From contig JAACFD010000038.1 of the NCBI GenBank assembly GCA_009937555.1, positions 1 through 11,303 on the forward strand: a stretch of DNA of 11,303 nt, written 5' to 3'. Positions 1 through 5,396 of the stretch are shown one piece after another (positions within the stretch are counted from its first letter, which is position 1; each line of letters begins with the position of its first letter). This stretch comes from Chlamydiales bacterium. Lineage in GTDB: Bacteria > Chlamydiota > Chlamydiia > Chlamydiales > JAACFD01. The notes under the pieces are model-generated. The model had not been told where the DNA came from. It saw only the letters and a list, made by a program, of their open reading frames with translations, and did no database searches. The position numbers and the translations under genes were made by a program.

Positions 1-7
1 AAGAACT

Positions 8-13
8 TATAAT
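8..13 (+). promoter_or_regulatory. -10 box for the Nudix/DUF1499 pair
   Basis: A perfect TATAAT lies 28 bases before the Nudix start codon. The matching -35 would lie before base 1, so it cannot be checked. It would give a short leader carrying the AAAGGA ribosome site at 31-36, five bases before the ATG. The call rests on consensus only. Confidence 0.5.
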
Positions 14-41
14 CTAGCTCTTATAAAAGCAAAGGATCTTT

Positions 42-494
42 ATGCAAAAAAAACGTCCCTTAGTCGGTATTGGCGTACTAGTTTATCACGACAAGCAGCT
101 ACTGCTATCTAAACGTATAGCCTCTCATGGAGCTCATCACTGGTCTCCAGCCGGAGGTCACTTAGAGTTTGCTGAGAGCCCAGAAGAAGGAGCGAAAAGA
201 GAGCTTAAAGAGGAGACAGGCTTAATCGCTAAAAACCTGATTGTAGGGCCTTGGACAAATGATTTTTTCATAGGTGAAGATAAGCACTATATCTCTCTTT
301 TCATTTTAGTAGATGAATTTGAGGGACAGTTAGAGAATAAAGAGCCCCACAAATCACTTGATTGGCAATGGTTTGATATAGACAAGCTCCCCTCTCCCCT
401 ATTTTTACCTCTTGAAAATTTAATAAAAATGAAGAAAATGCACCCTTTACTAAAACTAGCAAAAAAGAAGCCTTCATCATGCTTACTTACCTAA
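42..494 (+). CDS. Nudix hydrolase (NUDT15/MTH2-like)
   Basis: The 150-residue protein is a cytoplasmic Nudix hydrolase, a family that cleaves nucleoside diphosphates linked to another group, often (d)NTPs. The full Nudix box is at residues 39-61: G39, E45, R53-E54, E57-E58 and G60 fit GX5EX7REUXEEXGU, with the metal-binding REXXEE intact. The surrounding pattern, including SPAGGHLEF before the box and DWQWF after it, resembles the NUDT15/MTH2-type branch, which hydrolyses (deoxy)nucleoside triphosphates. That substrate is inferred, because Nudix specificity is hard to predict. The start has an AAAGGA site five bases upstream. The lysine-rich C-terminus overlaps the next gene by 16 bases, so the two are probably co-transcribed. 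Length is normal for the family. Confidence 0.9.
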   Translation: MQKKRPLVGIGVLVYHDKQLLLSKRIASHGAHHWSPAGGHLEFAESPEEGAKRELKEETGLIAKNLIVGPWTNDFFIGEDKHYISLFILVDEFEGQLENKEPHKSLDWQWFDIDKLPSPLFLPLENLIKMKKMHPLLKLAKKKPSSCLLT

Positions 495-928
495 AATTTG
501 GCAGCCTACTAGCCCTACTTATTATTCTATATGGTGCCTATTCGGCAAATCAACAGATACACCGTTCTGTGAGTGTAGACAAAAAAAGCTTATCTCCATG
601 CCCAGAAACCCCTAATTGCGTCTCCTCTCTTGCACCCACTAATTCCTCACACTACATAGTCCCCTTTAAAAACTCTGCTCCAGATTCATTAAAGATAATA
701 AAAGAAACGATGCTAGCACACTTATCATCTAGAGTTTTAAGTGAGGAGCCTAATTACTTGCACTTAGAGAGCGCTACTCCATTTTTTCACTTTAAAGATG
801 ATGTGGAATTTTTAATTCTTGATGACACTATCCATGTCCGATCTATATCACGTTTAGGACATTATGACTTTAATGCGAATAGAAAAAGGGTAGAAAAACT
901 AAGAAGTCTTCTACCCTCTTTTGACTAA
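479..928 (+). CDS. DUF1499 family membrane-anchored protein
   Basis: This 149-residue protein has an N-terminal hydrophobic segment at about residues 7-22, a membrane anchor or uncleaved signal, followed by a DUF1499 domain. The diagnostic motifs are visible: CPETPNCVSS at 41-50, FKDDVEF at 105-111, and a C-terminal IHVRSISRLGHYD...NRKRVEKLR block at about 118-142. The family is widespread but has no established biochemical function. With the anchor, the domain would most likely face the periplasm. The start codon lies inside the end of the Nudix gene (16-base overlap) with only a weak GAAG-like site, so translational coupling is likely. The last bases of the gene form a hairpin that may terminate transcription. 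Confidence 0.88.
   Translation: MLTYLKFGSLLALLIILYGAYSANQQIHRSVSVDKKSLSPCPETPNCVSSLAPTNSSHYIVPFKNSAPDSLKIIKETMLAHLSSRVLSEEPNYLHLESATPFFHFKDDVEFLILDDTIHVRSISRLGHYDFNANRKRVEKLRSLLPSFD
881..922. terminator. Bidirectional terminator inside the end of the DUF1499 gene
   Basis: GGGTAGAA (888-895) pairs with TTCTACCC (909-916) around a 13-base loop. It is preceded by AGAAAAA and followed by TCTTTT, so both strands have a stem followed by a T-rich tract. The minus-strand copy ends in TTTTT, downstream of the SDR gene stop at 938; the plus-strand copy serves the Nudix/DUF1499 unit. It lies within the last codons of the DUF1499 gene. The large loop lowers confidence. Confidence 0.55.
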
Positions 929-937
929 TTGCTTAGC

Positions 938-1993
938 TTAGACTAAGTTATTCTTTACTTCATGAACAGCAGCTTTATAGTAGTCTACTGTAGGCTTCAA
1001 ACCTTCCTTTAAAGTCATGCGAGGGGCCCAGTGAAGCTTCTTTCTAGCTAATGTAATATCAGGCCTTCTTTTTTGAGGATCATCTTCAGGTAAAACTTTA
1101 AATACAAGTTCCGACTGAGAATGTGTAATGTCTCTAATGGTTAAAGCTAAATCTAAAATACTCACTTCTTCTTCGCTTCCTAGGTTTACAGGTCCTAAAA
1201 AGTCTTCTGAGCTTTGCATCATTGCGTACATACCATTTAACAGATCATTTACAAAACAAAGTGAGCGAGTCTGAGAACCATCTCCATATACTGTGATAGG
1301 CTCTGACTTGAGTGCCTGGCAGATGAAGTTAGAGATAACACGCCCATCATCTTCTGACATCATAGGGCCATAAGTATTAAAAATTCTTACAATCTTAACT
1401 GGTGTTTTTTTCATTTTATAGTACTCATAGCAGAGTGATTCAGCAATACGCTTCCCTTCATCATAACAAGATCTAGGTCCTACAGGATTCACATTTCCCC
1501 AGTAACTTTCTTTCTGCGGGTGTTCTAGAGGATCTCCATATATTTCAGATGTTGAGGCTTGTAGGTATCTGGCATTGTTTTTTTGCGCAAAATTTAAAGC
1601 ATTAAGAGTTCCCATAAAATTTACTTTTATTGTCTGAACAGCATCTTTTTGATAATGTCTAGGGGAAGCTGGGCACGCTAAATTGTAAACTTCATCAACC
1701 TTAAAATCAAAATCCCACTGTTTCACTACATCATAGTTGATAAATACAAAGTCTGAGGAACGCTCAAAAGCTTTGATATTTTCATACTTTCCAGTCTGAA
1801 GGTTGTCCATACAGTAAACTTTATAACCCTTTTCTAATAAAAAACGGCAGAGATTAGCTCCTAAAAACCCTGCTCCTCCAGTTATTAATGCTGCAGGTTT
1901 ATTTTTTGACTCACTTTCAGCTTCCGTATTCATAGTGAATGCTTGAGCAACTAGGGTAATAAAAATAATCAATAACGATAATCTGAGTTTCAT
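938..1993 (-). CDS. UDP-glucuronate decarboxylase-like extended SDR with N-terminal signal sequence
   Basis: The 351-residue protein is an extended short-chain dehydrogenase/reductase closely patterned on UDP-glucuronic acid decarboxylase (UXS), which converts UDP-glucuronate to UDP-xylose using tightly bound NAD. Visible features are the NAD-binding TGGAGFLG at 38-45, D63 for the adenosine ribose, the ASTSEIYGDP block at 146-155, and the catalytic YxxxK as Y177/K181 within GPRSCYDEGKR. Further UXS signatures are RIFNTYGP at 203-210, YGDGSQTR at 236-243 and DDPQKRRPDI at 304-313. It is unusual in opening with a hydrophobic segment (about 5-18) and an AQA site (16-18) that looks like a cleavable signal peptide. 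AAAGGA eight bases upstream supports this start; the internal Met21, which would remove the signal, has no ribosome site. Other nucleotide-sugar decarboxylases or epimerases remain possible. Confidence 0.85.
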   Translation of the reverse strand: MKLRLSLLIIFITLVAQAFTMNTEAESESKNKPAALITGGAGFLGANLCRFLLEKGYKVYCMDNLQTGKYENIKAFERSSDFVFINYDVVKQWDFDFKVDEVYNLACPASPRHYQKDAVQTIKVNFMGTLNALNFAQKNNARYLQASTSEIYGDPLEHPQKESYWGNVNPVGPRSCYDEGKRIAESLCYEYYKMKKTPVKIVRIFNTYGPMMSEDDGRVISNFICQALKSEPITVYGDGSQTRSLCFVNDLLNGMYAMMQSSEDFLGPVNLGSEEEVSILDLALTIRDITHSQSELVFKVLPEDDPQKRRPDITLARKKLHWAPRMTLKEGLKPTVDYYKAAVHEVKNNLV

Positions 1994-2029
1994 AAAAAAA
2001 ATCCTTTAATGTGCGATATTCGGATAGTC

Positions 2030-2058
2030 TGTATAACAAAAAAAAACTTTTTCTCTAA
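2030..2058 (-). promoter_or_regulatory. Putative promoter of the UXS-like gene
   Basis: On the minus strand, TTAGAG (2053-2058) and TATACA (2030-2035) are separated by 17 bases, which include a nine-T tract. The transcription start would be about 30 bases before the start codon. Match to consensus is moderate (3/6 and 4/6). Confidence 0.35.
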
Positions 2059-2087
2059 GCCTTTAAAAGACGCTAAGCTATTTAATC

Positions 2088-2116
2088 TTGCGCATTAGCT
2101 ATGCCTTGTCTAAAAT
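2088..2116 (+). promoter_or_regulatory. Putative sigma70-type promoter of the kinase-fold gene
   Basis: TTGCGC (2088-2093) and TAAAAT (2111-2116) are separated by exactly 17 bases. They lie 30 bases before the start at 2146, in the divergent gap shared with the UXS-like gene. Confidence 0.5.
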
Positions 2117-2145
2117 ATATTCTAAATAAATAACTTAAGAGTATT

Positions 2146-3027
2146 ATGAATCTAGCTATAAATTCTTCTGTGACTCCTGTTACTCAATACTGTAAAGAAG
2201 ATCTTTCTGATGAACAAATCCAAGATCTAAAACAGGTAAAAGCGCTACTCGCTGATAACTGTAAGTGGCGCTTTCCTATTGTTAAACCTCACAGTGAGGG
2301 TTCACAAGCTTCTACTTTTCTTGCTTATGATGCGAGTAAAGAAAGATACCTTTTAAAGCTGTTAAAAGGAAATGAATATAGACCTATTGGAACAACCTAT
2401 CGTAACTTTTCTGAAGCTGAGAATGAAGCGCTAATAAGTTCACAACTCTCCCACCTACCTTTTGTTTGCTGTAGTAAAGACATTGTAGCCAATAAGTTAT
2501 TTATTCAACCTTTTATTGAAGGTGACACCTATTATAACTACTATGAACAGCTAATTAGTTATAAGGACTCCCAAGGCGCTAAGCAATTAGCTGTTGATCT
2601 GTTGGGGAAGTTAGCTTTGGTTATAAAAAATGATGTTCTGCCTATAGATTTCAACTGCATCTCTAACCTAATTGTAAGCCCTCAGTCTGACATTCATTTC
2701 ATTGATTTATGTGATTACCTCTATATCCCTCACCTTATACAGGGTAAGTTTGCTATTGACCCCTATGCAGATCTTTATATAAGTAAAGGTGGACAAGAGT
2801 TTAAAGCTGATTTGCGTTACTTTTTGCAAGATATGTTAATAACGATTTTCAATACTATTGACTACTTATCTAAAGGTATTAATAAAGAGCTCCCTTCTTT
2901 TAACCATAAAAAGCAAAAACTGCTAGATTATTGCTTGAAGCTAGAGAGCAGTGATGATCTACTAAACATTCAAAAAGAGCTTATACTTTTTTTAGATGAA
3001 GCTGTTATTCTTTTCAAGACAGGCTAG
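2146..3027 (+). CDS. Putative protein-kinase-fold (APH/Kdo-kinase-like) protein, degenerate
   Basis: I do not recognise a specific family for this 293-residue protein, but its motif order follows the kinase fold. A serine/glycine-containing strand-turn-strand at 50-60 stands in for the nucleotide loop. Next come YLLKLL with K71 as the likely ATP-binding lysine, an acidic helix with E92/E94, a hinge-like FIQPFIEG at 119-126, a catalytic-loop-like PIDFNCISNL (D168, N174) and HFIDLCDY with D187 in the DFG-aspartate position. The D168-N174 spacing is one residue longer than usual, and the loop histidine and the final glycine of DFG are missing. It could therefore be a divergent small-molecule kinase or a pseudokinase. 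No signal peptide is visible. The ribosome site (AAGAG, four bases upstream) is weak. Its end overlaps the convergent CsaA-like gene by 14 bases. Confidence 0.5.
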   Translation: MNLAINSSVTPVTQYCKEDLSDEQIQDLKQVKALLADNCKWRFPIVKPHSEGSQASTFLAYDASKERYLLKLLKGNEYRPIGTTYRNFSEAENEALISSQLSHLPFVCCSKDIVANKLFIQPFIEGDTYYNYYEQLISYKDSQGAKQLAVDLLGKLALVIKNDVLPIDFNCISNLIVSPQSDIHFIDLCDYLYIPHLIQGKFAIDPYADLYISKGGQEFKADLRYFLQDMLITIFNTIDYLSKGINKELPSFNHKKQKLLDYCLKLESSDDLLNIQKELILFLDEAVILFKTG

Positions 3028-3349
3028 TCCCATTAGCAACCTCTCCATCTACACTTGCTAGTACCACTCCCCTGTCAGTAACAAAACCTGTAACCAAGAT
3101 CTCTGATATAAATGGCCCTATTTGTTTAGGTGGAAAGTTAAGCACACAAATTACCTTTCGCCCTACTAAGTCTTCTTTCTCATAGAGCTCTGTAATTTGA
3201 GCGCTAGATTGCTTTACTCCAACTAAGGAGCCGCAGTCTACTTGAAGTTTGTAGGCTTTTTTTCTTGCCTCTGGAAAATCTTTTGCTGAAACAATCGTTC
3301 CTACTACTAATTTAACCTTTTCAAAATCTTCCCAGTTGATAAGTTCCAT
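3014..3349 (-). CDS. csaA: CsaA-type tRNA-binding / export chaperone protein
   Basis: This 111-residue protein is a stand-alone OB-fold tRNA-binding domain of the CsaA type, similar to the C-terminal domain of some methionyl- and phenylalanyl-tRNA synthetase subunits. CsaA homologues form dimers and have been linked to tRNA binding and to chaperoning exported proteins; the precise role is unsettled. Motifs fit throughout: DFEKVKLVVGTI at 8-19, DFPEARKKAYKL at 24-35, the family hallmark GVKQSSAQIT at 44-53, VLNFPPKQIGPF at 69-80 and a C-terminal ANGT. The length is typical. The start has an AGAGG-like ribosome site about nine bases upstream. The gene is single, converging with and slightly overlapping the kinase-fold gene. 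Confidence 0.9.
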   Translation of the reverse strand: MELINWEDFEKVKLVVGTIVSAKDFPEARKKAYKLQVDCGSLVGVKQSSAQITELYEKEDLVGRKVICVLNFPPKQIGPFISEILVTGFVTDRGVVLASVDGEVANGTSLS

Positions 3350-3651
3350 AATTATTACCTCTTATTTTACTTCTTAACTACCATACAGCATAAAAGATTA
3401 TGTAAGTAGACTTGCAAGTTTAGATCAAAAAAAAATGCTGCTTAAATCTAGCTATTACTAATTAGCAGGGTGTAAATCTTTATTTTAATACAGTTCACAA
3501 CTCCATCTTAAACAACTTTAACTAAGCACATTAAAACCAACTCCTTACATTAAAAAGAAGTCTTAAACATTTCTTAATTATCTTTTCTTATACTACCATC
3601 TTCAAGTTGAGCATAATTTTTAAAACATAAAAATAAGCTAAAAAAAGCCCT

Positions 3652-3680
3652 CTTAGCCTCTTCTTGACAAGAATGCTAAG
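3652..3680. promoter_or_regulatory. Nested inverted repeat, possible operator
   Basis: Outer arms CTTAGC (3652-3657) and GCTAAG (3675-3680) enclose the perfect 13-base palindrome TTCTTGACAAGAA (3661-3673). The spacers are three and one bases, giving 12 complementary pairs in 29 bases. The element lies 54 bases before the start at 3734. The single-base centre makes an RNA hairpin with the full stem impossible, so a dimeric protein-binding site is the better reading. Its core contains TTGACA, but no good -10 lies at standard spacing. Confidence 0.4.
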
Positions 3681-3700
3681 CTATGGGAAGATTTTGCTTT

Positions 3701-3709
3701 TGATTATAA
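3701..3709 (+). promoter_or_regulatory. Candidate extended -10 for the first island gene
   Basis: TGATTATAA fits the TGn plus -10 pattern without a convincing -35. It would place the transcript start near 3716, just ahead of the AAGGAG ribosome site at 3720-3725, and would put the dyad element immediately upstream of the promoter. The leader would be very short. Confidence 0.3.
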
Positions 3710-3733
3710 GACTTTTATTAAGGAGAAAAAAAA

Positions 3734-4654
3734 ATGGCTAGTATGTCTGCTGCCGCTAAAATGAACCATTACCAAAATGCGATAGGTTTATCTTCAATTC
3801 TTAGACGTGCTATTCATGCATCTAAGAATAACTCTGCAACAAATATTGACCTTGGTAGTGTTGTATCATTTTCATTTGATGCTCTTAGAGCTCTGAAGCC
3901 ATGGGGCTTTATTCCTACTGAAATGTATAGCTTACTTTCATCATACCCTATTAACCATATACGCTATATTATTGCTAATCACGAAGACTTAGGGAAAGAC
4001 TCCTTAGTATATAAACTTCTTGGTACCCACCCAAAAGAAGCTATGAATCTTCTGACATATGATGGTGAGCCTTTAACAACTTTATCTCTTGCACAGCTTA
4101 TCTTAACAAGCGACTACACAAAGCTGGGTGTTAGACTTGATTTAACAGACGAAGAGCAAGCTAGACTAGGTCAAGCTCTAAAAAGTTTCCAAACCTCTAC
4201 TTTTGTAGCAGCTAAAGCGCTAAATTGGGTATCCAGAGCTAGAGCAAGAGTTCAAGAGAGAGAACAAGGTGGCCGTGTAGGAGAGATGTACCCCCAACCT
4301 CATGGTTACTCACCATCTAGTTCTTCACTCGGACAACCTCATCTTAGAGCTACATCACGCACTTTACATGAAGCTGGTGATCTATCTGGATTTCCTTCAA
4401 GAGCTAAGTTTATGAAACCTTACAGAGAAGATGATAGTGCAGGTAGAGGAGAGTTTAGAGGAGAATACCATGGTGGTCACCACAAGCTTGTAGATGAAGG
4501 AGAGTTTAGAGGAGAACGCTATGATAGTCGTCGCTCCGATCTTTTAAAAATGGCTAGTGACTCTGATGATGATGGTGAAGTTAGCCATACCCGTCGAAAA
4601 AAAGCTGTCTCTCCTGCTGGTCCTTCAAGTAGTTTTGAAGCGGTAAAAACTTAA
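3734..4654 (+). CDS. Unrecognised protein with helical N-domain and disordered charged tail
   Basis: I do not recognise this 306-residue protein. Residues 1-175 look folded and mainly alpha-helical, with no signal peptide or membrane span. From about 176 the sequence changes to a low-complexity, probably disordered tail rich in Ser, Gly, Glu, Arg and His. The tail holds a SPSSSSLG stretch (193-200), two GEFRGE motifs (239-244 and 256-261), an acidic SDSDDD cluster (275-280) and a basic HTRRKK run (285-290). The GEFRGE motifs reflect a 19-base DNA repeat. AAGGAG eight bases before the ATG gives a strong, unambiguous start. The next gene begins three bases after the stop, so they form a two-gene unit. 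The two-part structure is compatible with a secreted or host-interacting protein, but no secretion signal can be recognised. Confidence 0.75.
   Translation: MASMSAAAKMNHYQNAIGLSSILRRAIHASKNNSATNIDLGSVVSFSFDALRALKPWGFIPTEMYSLLSSYPINHIRYIIANHEDLGKDSLVYKLLGTHPKEAMNLLTYDGEPLTTLSLAQLILTSDYTKLGVRLDLTDEEQARLGQALKSFQTSTFVAAKALNWVSRARARVQEREQGGRVGEMYPQPHGYSPSSSSLGQPHLRATSRTLHEAGDLSGFPSRAKFMKPYREDDSAGRGEFRGEYHGGHHKLVDEGEFRGERYDSRRSDLLKMASDSDDDGEVSHTRRKKAVSPAGPSSSFEAVKT
4447..4516 (+). repeat. 19-base direct repeat encoding GEFRGE
   Basis: AGGAGAGTTTAGAGGAGAA occurs identically at 4447-4465 and 4498-4516, 51 bases (17 codons) apart and in the same frame. Identity at the DNA level points to recent intragenic duplication rather than protein-level convergence. 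Confidence 0.85.
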
Positions 4655-4657
4655 TTC

Positions 4658-5254
4658 ATGATGGAACTTGGCACCCTTCAAGAGATTATGGGAGAGGAAA
4701 AAGATAAGTTTTTAGAGAATAAAGCAAGCTATATTGCACATTCTCTTGTACGTATTCCTGACGATCAAAAAGCTCAAGCGTTTAAATCTGTGGCTAAGCT
4801 ATCTGTTTGTCTTTTTAGTACAAGAATCTTTGGTAAAGATAACTTCTTTGCTCGCTATAGCTTACCTCTTTTATTCTTAATTGAAGTAATCCCTAACAAC
4901 ATTTTTGAAAAGGGTGCTCAAGAGCGACTAGGAAAGCGTGCTGCAAGAAAAATTGAAACAGCCTCTACTTTAAAGCTTTCAGAAGTAAGCAATCAAACTT
5001 GGAAGGGTGTTATCAATAAAGTAGGTCACGTTGCCCTTTCTATCTTACCAACAGCTACATGGTCATATGTAGGTACAGGTCTTCACACAACATGGGAAAT
5101 CTTACCTGACCTGGTCACTAACTTTGGTACTAGTAAGTTAAAGAAAAACCCATGGGTTCAAGCGCTGCTAGGCGTAGAAAGAACTCCTACTTCCACTCAT
5201 CATGAATATGTAGATAGTGAAAGTGGAAGTGAAAGTGGAAGTGAAAGAGAGTAG
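4658..5254 (+). CDS. Unrecognised protein with hydrophobic segments and SESG-repeat tail
   Basis: The family of this 198-residue protein is unknown to me. It has a charged N-terminus, a hydrophobic stretch at about 67-80 and a second at about 122-142, either of which could lie in or on a membrane. Between them is a basic region (about 85-100). The C-terminus ends in a short acidic tail, SESGSESGSERE, encoded by a 12-base tandem repeat. The start codon follows the preceding stop by three bases with no clear Shine-Dalgarno site, so translation probably depends on coupling to the upstream gene. Alternative in-frame starts are the second Met (4661) and Met11 (4688). A strong terminator follows at 5307. 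The function may be linked to its upstream partner, but nothing in the sequence says what it is. Confidence 0.7.
   Translation: MMELGTLQEIMGEEKDKFLENKASYIAHSLVRIPDDQKAQAFKSVAKLSVCLFSTRIFGKDNFFARYSLPLLFLIEVIPNNIFEKGAQERLGKRAARKIETASTLKLSEVSNQTWKGVINKVGHVALSILPTATWSYVGTGLHTTWEILPDLVTNFGTSKLKKNPWVQALLGVERTPTSTHHEYVDSESGSESGSERE
5216..5251 (+). repeat. 12-base tandem repeat (SESG codons)
   Basis: AGTGAAAGTGGA occurs twice in tandem (5216-5227, 5228-5239), followed by a degenerate third copy (5240-5251). A 12-base unit keeps the frame, so copy-number change would alter tail length without breaking the gene. Confidence 0.85.
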
Positions 5255-5306
5255 CTACTAGATAGCCCCTCGCCTTTTAAGGTAATACTTTACTAAAATG
5301 TAAAAT

Positions 5307-5340
5307 AAAAAAGCCTCTCATATCTTTGAGAGGCTTTTTT
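5307..5340. terminator. Bidirectional rho-independent terminator
   Basis: Arms AAAAAAGCCTCTCA (5307-5320) and TGAGAGGCTTTTTT (5327-5340) are perfect complements around a six-base loop. The A-run and T-run provide a U-tract on either strand. It ends the two-gene plus unit (stop 5254) and the convergent protease gene (stop 5397). Confidence 0.93.
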
Positions 5341-5396
5341 ATTATAAGCTACTTATTTTAACTTAAGTAAAAAAAATATAGATTAATTAACACTTC

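Larger units (their letters stand above)
3350..3733. other. 384-base noncoding AT-rich gap
   Basis: No coding frame of useful length is visible on either strand. The stretch is the divergent upstream region of the CsaA-like gene (leftward) and the first island gene (rightward). It contains long A/T runs, a weak hairpin around 3438-3468 with CTGCT/AGCAG arms, and a strong dyad at 3652-3680. No tRNA, riboswitch or mobile-element end is recognised. Confidence 0.6.

Noticed and set aside
3014..3027. 14-base tail-to-tail overlap of the kinase-fold and CsaA-like genes as a sign of antisense control
   Set aside because: Short convergent overlaps are ordinary in compact genomes, and no further antisense feature is seen.
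3438..3468. Hairpin with CTGCT/AGCAG arms in the noncoding gap
   Set aside because: The stem is only five pairs with poor continuation, and there is no T-run or known RNA family pattern.
2072..3684. Shared 10-mer GCTAAGCTAT upstream of two genes (2072-2081 and 3675-3684)
   Set aside because: Repeated 10-mers are expected by chance in 11 kb of AT-rich DNA, and the positions relative to the promoters differ.
3664..3693. TTGACA at 3664-3669 as the -35 of the first island gene
   Set aside because: No acceptable -10 hexamer lies 16-18 bases downstream; the hexamer is better explained as the palindrome core.
4585..4605. HTRRKK as a nuclear localisation signal
   Set aside because: Four to five basic residues in a disordered tail are common, so this alone cannot support nuclear targeting.
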